Source of the DNA: Flavobacterium sp. UBA7665
Lineage (GTDB): Bacteria > Bacteroidota > Bacteroidia > Flavobacteriales > Flavobacteriaceae
Length of the DNA: 43,542 bases
Assembly: GCA_002483285.1 (NCBI GenBank)
Contig: DLHP01000014.1
Coordinates: 1 to 43,542 of the forward strand
Direction: 5' to 3'
Shown here in pieces: positions 32,925-39,806 of the stretch. The position numbers and the translations under genes were made by a program. Below the pieces are notes generated by a model. That model was not told the DNA's origin. It was given only the letters and a program-made list of their open reading frames with translations, and did no database searches. The stretch's first letter is position 1; the number at the start of each line of letters is the position of its first letter.

Positions 32925-33557
32925 ATGTTACCCAAAGAAATACAATCGGCCGTCGAAAAAGGAACCATGCTGCCGCTCATGGAAGAGTTTTACACCATCC
33001 AGGGTGAAGGTTTTCACACGGGCACAGCCGCTTATTTTATCCGTATCGGAGGCTGCGACGTAGGCTGTCACTGGTGTGACGTCAAGGAAAGCTGGAACGC
33101 CGACCTGCATCCGCCCACGGCCATCGACCAAATCGTAACCCACGCCAAACAATACGCCGACACCGTTGTGGTTACCGGCGGCGAACCCCTAATGTGGGAC
33201 ATGGCGCCGCTTACCAACGAACTAAAAAACAAAAACCTTCGCGTACACATAGAAACCTCGGGTGCTTATCCGCTTACCGGAACCTGGGACTGGATTTGTC
33301 TTTCGCCAAAAAAAAACAAATTGCCCACCCAACTGGTTTACGATAATGCCCATGAACTCAAGGTAATTATTTATAACAAGCACGATTTTATCTTTGCCGA
33401 AGAACAGGCTGCCAAAGTCAATAAAAACGCCATTTTGTTCCTGCAACCCGAATGGAGCAAAAAAGAAGAAATGACGCCGCTTATTGTAGATTATGTCATG
33501 AACCATCCAAAATGGCGCGTGTCTTTGCAAACCCATAAGTATTTGAACATCCCATAA
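32925..33557 (+). CDS. queE: 7-carboxy-7-deazaguanine synthase (radical SAM)
   Basis: QueE converts 6-carboxytetrahydropterin to 7-carboxy-7-deazaguanine, the third step of queuosine (preQ0) synthesis, using a [4Fe-4S] cluster and SAM. The 210-residue protein has EEFYTIQGEGFHTGTAAYFIR (about 20-40), the cluster motif C-x3-C-x2-C in GGCDVGCHWCDVKESW (about 42-57), VVVTGGEPLMW near 82 and HIETSGAYPL near 107. Flavobacterial QueE proteins commonly begin with this MLPKEIQ-type leader, so the ATG at 32925 is preferred to the internal Met at residue 15. Followed at 8 bases by two TonB-domain genes in the same direction, probably one transcript. Confidence 0.95.
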   Translation: MLPKEIQSAVEKGTMLPLMEEFYTIQGEGFHTGTAAYFIRIGGCDVGCHWCDVKESWNADLHPPTAIDQIVTHAKQYADTVVVTGGEPLMWDMAPLTNELKNKNLRVHIETSGAYPLTGTWDWICLSPKKNKLPTQLVYDNAHELKVIIYNKHDFIFAEEQAAKVNKNAILFLQPEWSKKEEMTPLIVDYVMNHPKWRVSLQTHKYLNIP

Positions 33558-33565
33558 TACACCAT

Positions 33566-34342
33566 ATGAAATCACTCCGACTGCTCATCTTGCTTTTGAT
33601 CCCGTTTTTTTCATTTTCCCAAATCCAAGGCGAGGATGAAGTATACCTTGGTGGTGACCGAATTGAACCGCAATTCAACGGCGGCGGCATGGAGCAATTC
33701 CAGGAATTCGTCAACACGCATTTCGACCACAGCAAAGTATCCAAACCCGGAAAAATGGTCGCAGCATTCACCATCGCCATCGACGGTAGCGTACAAAAGA
33801 TAAAAATGATCCAAATGATCGATTCGGAGTCGGCCATAGAAATGATACGCGTGCTCAACGAATGCCCCAAATGGAAACCGGCAAGCCGCGGTGGGAAACC
33901 CATCAGCGTCGAAATCAAATACCCCATGGTCTTCACCGAGAAGAAGCAAGCCAAAAAAAATCCCACTTTGCCAGTCCAACCGGGAAACGATTCACAAAGT
34001 AAGCCGTCGGATTTTCCAGAGCTCGAAAAACCGCTCAACACCGCAGGACTCGAAGTAAAACCAGATTTTCCCGGTGGGATACAAGAATTCTATAACTTTA
34101 TAGGCAAGAATTACCAGGTACCCAACGTACGAAATTTGGCAGGTAAAGTTTTCGCTTCCTTTGTTATTGAAAAAGATGGCAGTGTGACTGAGGTTAAGAT
34201 CCTCCGCGACATCGGGCATGGCACCGGCGAGGAAGCCAAACGCGTTTTACTGTTAAGTCCCAAATGGATTCCAGGTATGCAAAAAGGAAGGCCGGTTAGG
34301 GTCATGTACTCGATTCCCATCAACATCACTTCGAAAAAATAA
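33566..34342 (+). CDS. Anchor-less periplasmic protein with two TonB C-terminal domains
   Basis: This 258-residue protein has a cleavable signal peptide (MKSLRLLILLLIPFFSFSQ) instead of the TonB membrane anchor. Two TonB C-terminal domains follow: a diverged one (about 30-125; FNGGGMEQFQEFVNTHF, CPKWKPASRGGKP) and a canonical one (about 155-255; FPGGIQEFYNFIGKNYQVP, AGKVFASFVIEKDGS, SPKWIPGMQKGRPVRVMYS). The second copy is closely similar to the C-terminus of TonB at 28920-29708. Without an ExbBD-contacting helix it cannot transduce energy in the usual way; binding to TonB boxes of outer-membrane receptors is a reasonable inference. Second gene of the queE transcript. Confidence 0.85.
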   Translation: MKSLRLLILLLIPFFSFSQIQGEDEVYLGGDRIEPQFNGGGMEQFQEFVNTHFDHSKVSKPGKMVAAFTIAIDGSVQKIKMIQMIDSESAIEMIRVLNECPKWKPASRGGKPISVEIKYPMVFTEKKQAKKNPTLPVQPGNDSQSKPSDFPELEKPLNTAGLEVKPDFPGGIQEFYNFIGKNYQVPNVRNLAGKVFASFVIEKDGSVTEVKILRDIGHGTGEEAKRVLLLSPKWIPGMQKGRPVRVMYSIPINITSKK

Positions 34343-34349
34343 TTTTGAG

Positions 34350-34745
34350 ATGAAAAAGTTCCTGTTAGTTGTCATTTTGTTTGGAGCGAACCTGGTTTCG
34401 GCTCAGGATAACCCGCAACCAACCACGGATGAAAAAATCTATACCCCCGAAGACGTCGACACCCAACCCGATTTTCCAGGTGGCATAGACGCTTTTTACA
34501 GCACTTTTGCCAAACATTTCAAAGCGCCCCAAGTTCCCGGATTGGTAGACAAGGTTGTCCTGTCTTTTGTCATTGAAAAAGACGGCACAGCCACCGATAT
34601 CCGTGTTGTACACGATGCCGGTTTTGGCACCGGAGAACAATGCCGGCAAATCCTCGAAACCTTTCCCAAATGGTTGCCCGCAACCAAAGACGGTAAAAAA
34701 GTACGAAGCCAGTACTTGCTTCCGATAGCCGTGATTACCGAATAA
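34350..34745 (+). CDS. Small periplasmic TonB C-terminal-domain protein
   Basis: This 131-residue protein has a signal peptide (MKKFLLVVILFGANLVSA) followed by a single TonB C-terminal domain (about 40-128; FPGGIDAFYSTFAKHF, VLSFVIEKDGTATDIRVV, FPKWLPATKDGKKVRSQY). It lacks a transmembrane anchor, Pro-rich spacer and ExbB-contact region, so it is a soluble relative of TonB. Seven bases after the two-domain paralogue, its stop codon touches the terminator stem (34745). The pair looks like a duplication and truncation of the tonB 3' end. Confidence 0.85.
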   Translation: MKKFLLVVILFGANLVSAQDNPQPTTDEKIYTPEDVDTQPDFPGGIDAFYSTFAKHFKAPQVPGLVDKVVLSFVIEKDGTATDIRVVHDAGFGTGEQCRQILETFPKWLPATKDGKKVRSQYLLPIAVITE

Positions 34746-34782
34746 AAAAATCCCGAACGGCAGTTGTTGTTCGGGATTTTTT
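34745..34782 (+). terminator. Strong terminator after the queE/TonB-domain operon
   Basis: AAAAAATCCCGAAC (34745-34758) and GTTCGGGATTTTTT (34769-34782) form a perfect 14-base stem with a 10-base loop. The first base of the stem is the last base of the preceding stop codon. Confidence 0.9.
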
Positions 34783-34789
34783 ACTTTTG
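34782..34789 (+). promoter_or_regulatory. Candidate -7 box of the aminotransferase gene
   Basis: TACTTTTG fits TAnnTTTG and starts on the last T of the upstream terminator, 24 bases before the ATG at 34814. The nearest TTG (34764-34766) gives a 15-base spacer, shorter than usual, so the -33 box is uncertain. Confidence 0.45.
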
Positions 34790-34813
34790 TAAACGTCAAT
34801 CAAATTTAAAATC

Positions 34814-35977
34814 ATGGAATCACAATTCCTGCTCGACCCGCAAGTCACCTATCTCAACCACGGCTCATTCGGTGCTTGTGCAAAGCCAATTTTTGAAAAC
34901 TACCAACATTGGCAACTGGAACTCGAAAAGGCGCCGGTTCAATTCCTAACCAAAAAATTAAGCGGCTATCTCAAGGAATCTAAAAAGGCACTCGCGGCAT
35001 ACGTTGGTTGTGCGCCCGAAGATTTCTTTTTTGTCGCCAACCCAACCATCGCCATCAATACCGTGATGCGCAGCCTTGATTTGCAACCCGGCGATGAAAT
35101 CCTCACCACCAATCATGAGTACGGCGCCATGGACAGAACCTGGAATTTCTACTGTAAGAAATCGGGAGCCAAATACATCCGCCAGAACATTTCATTGCCG
35201 ATTGTTTCTAAAGAACAGATTCTCGGAGAATTCTGGAAGGGCTACACCGCCAAAACCAAAATCATCTTCCTGAACCAGATTTCGAGTGCCACGGCTTTAA
35301 TTTTTCCTGTCAAGGAAATTTGCGAAAAAGCACGAGCGCTTGGATTAATTACCATTATTGACGGCGCACACGTCCCAGGTCATATCGATTTGAATATCGC
35401 AGAACTCAATCCCGATTTTTACACCGGAACCTTGCACAAATGGATGCTAGCACCCAAAGGCTCTTCATTTTTATACGTCAAAAAATCGTGGCAACCCAAG
35501 ATTGATCCACTCGTGGTGAGCTGGGGTTACCAAAGCGAAATGCCCGGACAAAGCCAATTTTTGGATTACCACGAACACCAAGGCACGCGCGATATTTCGG
35601 CTTTCCTTACTGCTGGTGCGGCGGTTGCATTCCTGCGCGCCAATGACTGGGAATCGCATTCGGCCGTTTGCAAACAAATGATTCTTGACCATTACGAAAG
35701 TTTTTGTGAGCTCGTCGGGTCAAAACCGATTTGCCCGGTGACTTCGGAGTTTCTCGGACAAATGTGCAGCATACCCATTCAGACCACCGATATTGCCGGA
35801 TTGAAATCGCTTTTATTTGAAAAATACCGCATTGAGATTCCGGTAATGAAAATAGACCACGGCGTATTTTTACGGATTTCGCTTAATGCGTATAATTCGC
35901 AACACGATTTGCAATTGCTGCGCGAGGCCATTGCCGATATCCAATCTACCACCAATTTGTTGTCGCATTTTTGTTAA
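34814..35977 (+). CDS. Class V aminotransferase family protein
   Basis: This 387-residue PLP-dependent enzyme of fold type I has TYLNHGSFGACAKP (about 12-25), typical of the isopenicillin-N epimerase-like branch, VANPTIAINTVMRSL (about 74-88), LTTNHEYGAMDRTW (about 97-110), the PLP-binding Asp in TIIDGAHVPGHID (about 181-193) and the Schiff-base Lys in GTLHKWMLAPKGSSFLY (about 205-221). Members include cysteine desulfurase-like lyases and racemases/epimerases; the actual reaction here is not known. It is transcribed alone after a strong terminator. Not the same as the kynureninase in the window, which lacks the LNHGSFG signature. Confidence 0.87.
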   Translation: MESQFLLDPQVTYLNHGSFGACAKPIFENYQHWQLELEKAPVQFLTKKLSGYLKESKKALAAYVGCAPEDFFFVANPTIAINTVMRSLDLQPGDEILTTNHEYGAMDRTWNFYCKKSGAKYIRQNISLPIVSKEQILGEFWKGYTAKTKIIFLNQISSATALIFPVKEICEKARALGLITIIDGAHVPGHIDLNIAELNPDFYTGTLHKWMLAPKGSSFLYVKKSWQPKIDPLVVSWGYQSEMPGQSQFLDYHEHQGTRDISAFLTAGAAVAFLRANDWESHSAVCKQMILDHYESFCELVGSKPICPVTSEFLGQMCSIPIQTTDIAGLKSLLFEKYRIEIPVMKIDHGVFLRISLNAYNSQHDLQLLREAIADIQSTTNLLSHFC

Positions 35978-36018
35978 TCATCTTGAAGTCAATGGCTTAA
36001 AACTTATGAACGTTTGCT

Positions 36019-36047
36019 TTGTCAATTAAGAAATGTTTGTATTATTG
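36019..36047 (+). promoter_or_regulatory. Predicted promoter of the M43 metalloprotease gene
   Basis: TTG at 36019-36021 and TATTATTG at 36040-36047 (one base off TAnnTTTG) are separated by 18 bases. Transcription would start near 36054, which excludes the longer upstream open frame and supports the ATG at 36067. Confidence 0.6.
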
Positions 36048-36066
36048 CATTCTTAATTTACTAACT

Positions 36067-37335
36067 ATGAAAAAAATTATTGTAACCCTAATTGCCTTCA
36101 CTGCATTTTCAGGCTTTGCCCAACAAAGAACCTGTGGTACGATGGACAAGGTGAACCTACTCAAAGCAACCGTTCCTGGTTTTGAGGCCCATCACAATGA
36201 GGTGATGAATTACATCCAAAACCCCGATAATGCACAAACACGAACCATTTTCAACCGTGGCGGCGACAACAATACACCCAATGTGGTCGTTACCATTCCT
36301 GTGGTCTTTCACGTTTTGTATAAAAATGCAGCGCAGAATATCAGCGACGCGCAAATCAATTCGCAACTCGCCGTTTTGAATGCCGATTACCGAAAACTCA
36401 ATGCCGATTTCAATACTGTAGTGCCCTCGGTTTTTAGACCGCTTGGTGCCGATGTCGAAATCACTTTTTGTAAAGCGACTCGCACACCGGCTGGTGCAAC
36501 GTCTACCGGAATTACAAGAAAATCAGTATCTAGTTCCTTTGTTTTTGAAAACAGCTATTATTTGGCAGCAGGAGAGCCAGCCTGGGACCCTACCAAATAC
36601 CTCAATATCTGGATTGGGCGTTTCACCGACGACCAGTTGTTGGGATTCGCTTATCTTCCGTCTAACGCCGGTCAGGCCGATGACGGTTTGTGTATCGGAG
36701 ACCAGTATTTTGGAACCACCGGAACTGCCACTGCGCCGTTCAACAAAGGAAGGACAGGAACGCACGAAATCGGGCACTATTTTGGGTTGTTGCACCCTTG
36801 GGGCGATGACGGAAGTCCTTGCGGAAGTGGTGCCAACAGCGACGGGGTATCCGATACGCCTGCAACCGATAATCCGTATTTCAATTGCCCATCTTTTCCA
36901 AATAACGCCAATGCTTGTACCAACACCGCCAACGGTTCGATGTTCATGAATTACATGGATTACGTAAATGATGCGTGTATGGCTTTCTTCACAGCAGGAC
37001 AAAAAACCATTATGCAAAATACATTAGCCGGGCCGCGTTTAAGCCTTTTGACATCTAACGGTTGTGCTACTTTGGGACTGAGCGACTTTGAAGCCATGAA
37101 TGCCATCAGCGTCTACCCGAACCCGGTATCGCAATACTTCATGATTACCTCTCCGCAGTCGCAGATTGATGAGGTAGAGATCTTCAACAATATGGGTCAG
37201 CTTGTTAAAACCCAAAAGTTAAGCTCGCAAACCAACAATGTGGTTAATATTGACGAATTGGCTTCGGGGACTTATTACCTCAGGATTTACAACGGAGGCA
37301 AACTGCTCAAGTCAGACAAGATCATCAAGAAATAA
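36067..37335 (+). CDS. Secreted M43 (pappalysin/cytophagalysin) zinc metalloprotease with T9SS sorting domain
   Basis: This 422-residue protein starts with a signal peptide (MKKIIVTLIAFTAFSGFA) then a propeptide-like region. The metzincin zinc motif is complete: HEIGHYFGLLHPWG (about 236-249; HExxHxxGxxH) with Met-turn NYMDY (about 299). M43 proteases of this type have conserved cysteines (DGLCIG, SPCGSG, FNCPSF, NACTNT, DACMAF). C-terminal T9SS type A sorting domain (about 346-422; ISVYPNPVSQYFMI, GTYYLRIYNGGK). The open frame extends 16 codons upstream, but promoter position and signal peptide support this start. It is a secreted endopeptidase; the target is unknown. Confidence 0.92.
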   Translation: MKKIIVTLIAFTAFSGFAQQRTCGTMDKVNLLKATVPGFEAHHNEVMNYIQNPDNAQTRTIFNRGGDNNTPNVVVTIPVVFHVLYKNAAQNISDAQINSQLAVLNADYRKLNADFNTVVPSVFRPLGADVEITFCKATRTPAGATSTGITRKSVSSSFVFENSYYLAAGEPAWDPTKYLNIWIGRFTDDQLLGFAYLPSNAGQADDGLCIGDQYFGTTGTATAPFNKGRTGTHEIGHYFGLLHPWGDDGSPCGSGANSDGVSDTPATDNPYFNCPSFPNNANACTNTANGSMFMNYMDYVNDACMAFFTAGQKTIMQNTLAGPRLSLLTSNGCATLGLSDFEAMNAISVYPNPVSQYFMITSPQSQIDEVEIFNNMGQLVKTQKLSSQTNNVVNIDELASGTYYLRIYNGGKLLKSDKIIKK

Positions 37336-37356
37336 AACGTTTACCACGAAAGAAGC

Positions 37357-37421
37357 GAGTCTAAAGCCCGCAGGGCGTGTTTCAAGCGCAGCGTGTCTCA
37401 AGGCTTCGGCCGTGTCTAAAA
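37357..37421 (+). repeat. Short array of mini-hairpins with a 10-base linker
   Basis: Four linker copies GAGTCTAAAG, GTGTTTCAAG, GTGTCTCAAG and GTGTCTAAAA (consensus GwGTyTmAAG) are separated by CCCGCAGGGC, CGCAGC and GCTTCGGCC, short GC-rich sequences that fold on themselves. The array leads into the bidirectional terminator. Confidence 0.65.
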
Positions 37422-37456
37422 ATAAAAAGCCCAGAGTTTACTCTGGGCTTTTTATT
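37421..37456. terminator. Bidirectional terminator between convergent protease genes
   Basis: AATAAAAAGCCCAGAGT (37421-37437) and ACTCTGGGCTTTTTATT (37440-37456) form a perfect 17-base stem with a TT loop. It ends transcription of the M43 gene and of the convergent lipoprotein gene whose stop is at 37457. Confidence 0.9.
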
Positions 37457-38227
37457 TTACTTTCCGCCGTTGGCTTGTAAATCAGCGAGGCAATTCGCAT
37501 CGAGCTGCGGGATGCCCGAGCCCACCATCTCACCAATCATGGAGCTGTTTCCGGTTTTCCAGAACATCAGGCAGTTTTCGTTGTCGCAGTGTTTGTCGTG
37601 TGCTTCATCGTTGTGTTCGGTCTGCATGGTCGAGCCAAGGTTGACGAGTCCCAATAAATGCCCGAGTTCATGCAAGATTACGGTGCTTTCAAGCGTAACG
37701 CGGTTGGGCTCTAGGGGCGAATTACTCAGGTTTTGTATGGTGTTTTCAAACATCACAAACGAAGTATTGCGATACGCGGTACCCAAGGTAAAGTTCGACG
37801 CCGTGTCTGTAGCGTAGTTTCCGTCAACAAACAACAGGAACAAGGTGAGTACGTTGCCGTTGTTGTAAAACGTTCGGTTTAGGGATTCGATTCCGGCAAT
37901 CTCATTGATGTCGTAAGGCGCGAGTCCCGGACTTGCAATTTGTCTCTGGTTGATGGTAATCCCGCCGGGTTTATTGAGTCGGGCTTGCATGAAGCTCCTG
38001 AGGTTGACCAAGGTTTGCGCTTCGGGCTGAAAGCCTTGTACGTACAGAACTTCAATCACCACCGATTGGTATTTGGTAGCCGATAAAAAGTCGTTGGCAC
38101 TCGATCCGGTAATTTGCAGGTTGGCCGTTTTGTTGACGCCGTTCTCTACGTTGGAGTTGTCGTCGTCTTTAGAACAACCCAAAACGAACAGCAGTAGGCC
38201 TAACGAGAGTAATTTGAGGATTTTCAT
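37457..38227 (-). CDS. Metzincin-like membrane lipoprotein metalloprotease
   Basis: This 256-residue lipoprotein has signal peptide MKILKLLSLGLLLFVLGC with lipobox LGC (lipidated Cys 18), a linker rich in Asp/Asn, and a metzincin-like catalytic region (about 185-245): VILHELGHLLGLVNLGS, followed by EHNDEAHDKHC, ENCLMFWKTGN. The pattern HExxHxxGxx is followed by Asn instead of the usual His or Asp third ligand; the His/Cys-rich stretch 15-25 residues later may supply the missing ligand, resembling archaemetzincin-like Cys/His motifs. Probably anchored in the outer or inner membrane facing the periplasm or surface. Substrate unknown. Convergent with the M43 gene. Confidence 0.75.
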   Translation of the reverse strand: MKILKLLSLGLLLFVLGCSKDDDNSNVENGVNKTANLQITGSSANDFLSATKYQSVVIEVLYVQGFQPEAQTLVNLRSFMQARLNKPGGITINQRQIASPGLAPYDINEIAGIESLNRTFYNNGNVLTLFLLFVDGNYATDTASNFTLGTAYRNTSFVMFENTIQNLSNSPLEPNRVTLESTVILHELGHLLGLVNLGSTMQTEHNDEAHDKHCDNENCLMFWKTGNSSMIGEMVGSGIPQLDANCLADLQANGGK

Positions 38228-38376
38228 ATTTGATTCTTTAGGATTTGTGCCGATAAAGATAAAAGTTTGGCTTTTCGGATAAACGCGAAAACCTTATAGA
38301 ATTTCAGGGTTTGGTTGGCTTAACATTCTTAAAGTTTGAATTTTGACAAACGACTGTTGAATGTCGATGGATGCCC

Positions 38377-38458
38377 GCGTGAGGGATGGCAGCGGCATCC
38401 TTTTGTGACGGCAGGAACAAAAGATATAGCGTACAGCCCGGCCCGCAGGGACACGCCC
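38377..38458 (-). repeat. Structured dispersed element, copy C
   Basis: Read on the minus strand, this copy starts GGGCGTGTCCCTGCGGG, continues with CCGGGCTGTACGC, a hairpin (ATCTTTTGT ... ACAAAAGGAT) and ends GCTGCCATCCCTCACGC, with GGGCAT beyond the end as in copy D. It begins 8 bases after the stop of the methyltransferase gene and has the same orientation as that gene. It is the most compact copy and is the best reference for the element's structure. Confidence 0.78.
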
Positions 38459-38466
38459 AATAAAAC

Positions 38467-39174
38467 TTACAAACTGAGTTTAGCGAGATAGTCGTAATGT
38501 TCGCCCTCGAGTACGAGTTGGCACTGCAAACCCGCGGCATGCGCAGCGTTCTGCAGCGTGTTGAAATCGATATACAGCCAATTAAACGGATCCTCTTTTT
38601 GGCCTTTGTATTGGATGTTGAACACAACTTCTCCATAATATTCTTCATCCGACGGAATCCACTTACCACCATCCTCATCCTCGTCGAACATGTAAATGAT
38701 GTCGGAGCTGTCTAGCAAAACCTGACCGTTTTTATTGAGTAAAGATTTGAGCTTTTGCAGGAACGCACCGATGTTTTTAAGCCTGCCACACATGCCGGCG
38801 CCGTTCATCAAAAGTAGGATGGTGTCGAATTTTTCACCCTCGAGCGCCATGATATCCTGAACCCTGGCATTTTTGAGTCCACGTAATTTACAGGCTTCAA
38901 TGGCGTTGGACGAAATGTCGATCGCGGTGACTTCGAGCTGCTTTTCGTTTTGGAGGTAGAGACTGTGGCTTCCGGCGCCGCAACCCACGTCGAGGGTTTT
39001 GCCTTGGGCGAGTTCGAGCGCCTTTTGTTCCATGGCGGGCATTTGGCCAAAACTGCGAAAGAGGTAGGCGACACTCATTTCATCGGCTTCTGAAATCGAG
39101 GTTTCGGTAATCAGGTCTTGGGGTGAATTGTTGGTTTGGTGGTCGAGGATGGCTTTTCCGAAGAGGTCTTTCAT
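38467..39174 (-). CDS. Class I SAM-dependent methyltransferase
   Basis: This 235-residue cytoplasmic protein has the SAM-binding motif I LDVGCGAGSHSLYLQ (about 61-75), the acidic residue of motif II VTAIDISSNAIEACK (about 82-96), and motif IV-like KFDTILLLMNGAGMCG (about 115-130). The substrate is unknown; overall it resembles the small stand-alone methyltransferases of metabolite or protein targets. It is divergent from the YkgJ-type gene; the heptamer array at 39176-39210 begins one base upstream of the start codon. Its 3' end directly abuts element copy C. Confidence 0.88.
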   Translation of the reverse strand: MKDLFGKAILDHQTNNSPQDLITETSISEADEMSVAYLFRSFGQMPAMEQKALELAQGKTLDVGCGAGSHSLYLQNEKQLEVTAIDISSNAIEACKLRGLKNARVQDIMALEGEKFDTILLLMNGAGMCGRLKNIGAFLQKLKSLLNKNGQVLLDSSDIIYMFDEDEDGGKWIPSDEEYYGEVVFNIQYKGQKEDPFNWLYIDFNTLQNAAHAAGLQCQLVLEGEHYDYLAKLSL

Positions 39175-39175
39175 G

Positions 39176-39210
39176 GGGTTCAGGGTACAAGGTTCAGGGT
39201 ACAGGGTTCA
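39176..39210 (+). repeat. Perfect heptamer array in a divergent promoter region
   Basis: Five 7-base units occur in register: GGGTTCA, GGGTACA, AGGTTCA, GGGTACA, GGGTTCA (consensus rGGTwCA). The array lies between the methyltransferase start (39174) and the YkgJ-type gene, where both genes need their promoters. Confidence 0.85.
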
Positions 39211-39230
39211 GATGGTTTGGGTTTAAAGGT

Positions 39231-39238
39231 TATCTTTG
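39231..39238 (+). promoter_or_regulatory. Candidate -7 box of the YkgJ-type gene
   Basis: TATCTTTG matches TAnnTTTG exactly. The nearest TTG (39217-39219) is only 11 bases upstream, so the -33 box is unclear. Its position implies that translation starts downstream, near 39259. Confidence 0.5.
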
Positions 39239-39258
39239 CTTCGAAATCAAATATTGTT

Positions 39259-39756
39259 GTGTTGAAACCTCCTTTAAATCAGCTGCCCAAGTTAGCCAAA
39301 GATAAGCATATCGAGAACAAAAAATACTTCGATAAGCTCAAAAAGAAGCCGCCAAAAAACATCGATTATGTGATGCAGGAATTGCATGAGGCCGAGTTTA
39401 AAAAAACAAACTGCCTGGACTGCGCCAATTGCTGCAAGACGACCGGGCCGCTTTTTACCACGCCCGACATTGAACGGATTGCCAAACACCTGAGACAAAA
39501 GCCGCAACAATTTATCGACCAATACCTACGCATCGACGAAGAACAAGATTATGTGCTGCAAACCGTGCCGTGCACTTTCCTTGACCACGAAAACGCCTGT
39601 ATGATTTATGAGGTGAGGCCCAAAGCCTGCCGCGAATTTCCACATACCGATCGAAAGAAATTCCAGCAGATTGCCAATCTTACGCTACTCAATGTTGCCA
39701 TTTGCCCGGCGGCCTTTAATATAGTGGAGGAGATGAAAAAGCGGTTGCCGTTGTAA
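39259..39756 (+). CDS. YkgJ-family cysteine cluster protein
   Basis: This protein has about 165 residues. The cysteine cluster C-x2-C-x2-CC appears in NCLDCANCCKTTGPLF (about 53-68), with later Cys in VPCTFLDHENACMIYEVRPKACREFP (about 103-130) and VAICPAAF (about 148); together they fit the YkgJ/UPF0153 zinc or iron-sulfur cluster family. The open frame extends to an ATG at 39136, but that overlaps the methyltransferase start, the heptamer array and the predicted promoter, so a non-ATG start (GTG at 39259 or TTG at 39262) is preferred. Function of the family is not established. Confidence 0.82.
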   Translation: MLKPPLNQLPKLAKDKHIENKKYFDKLKKKPPKNIDYVMQELHEAEFKKTNCLDCANCCKTTGPLFTTPDIERIAKHLRQKPQQFIDQYLRIDEEQDYVLQTVPCTFLDHENACMIYEVRPKACREFPHTDRKKFQQIANLTLLNVAICPAAFNIVEEMKKRLPL

Positions 39757-39783
39757 AACCGGACACGAAAGTCTTTATATTTG
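39751..39783 (+). promoter_or_regulatory. Predicted promoter of the thioredoxin-fold gene
   Basis: TTG at 39751-39753 and TATATTTG at 39776-39783 are separated by 22 bases; the -7 box is an exact match to TAnnTTTG. The -33 box overlaps the last codons of the upstream gene. Confidence 0.65.
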
Positions 39784-39806
39784 AAACGTTATCTAAACTT
39801 TTGGCT

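Noticed and set aside
36019..36066. Upstream start for the M43 protease
   Set aside because: The extra 16 residues precede a normal signal peptide and overlap the predicted promoter.
39136..39258. ATG at 39136 for the YkgJ-type gene
   Set aside because: It overlaps the divergent methyltransferase start, the heptamer array and the -7 box at 39231-39238.
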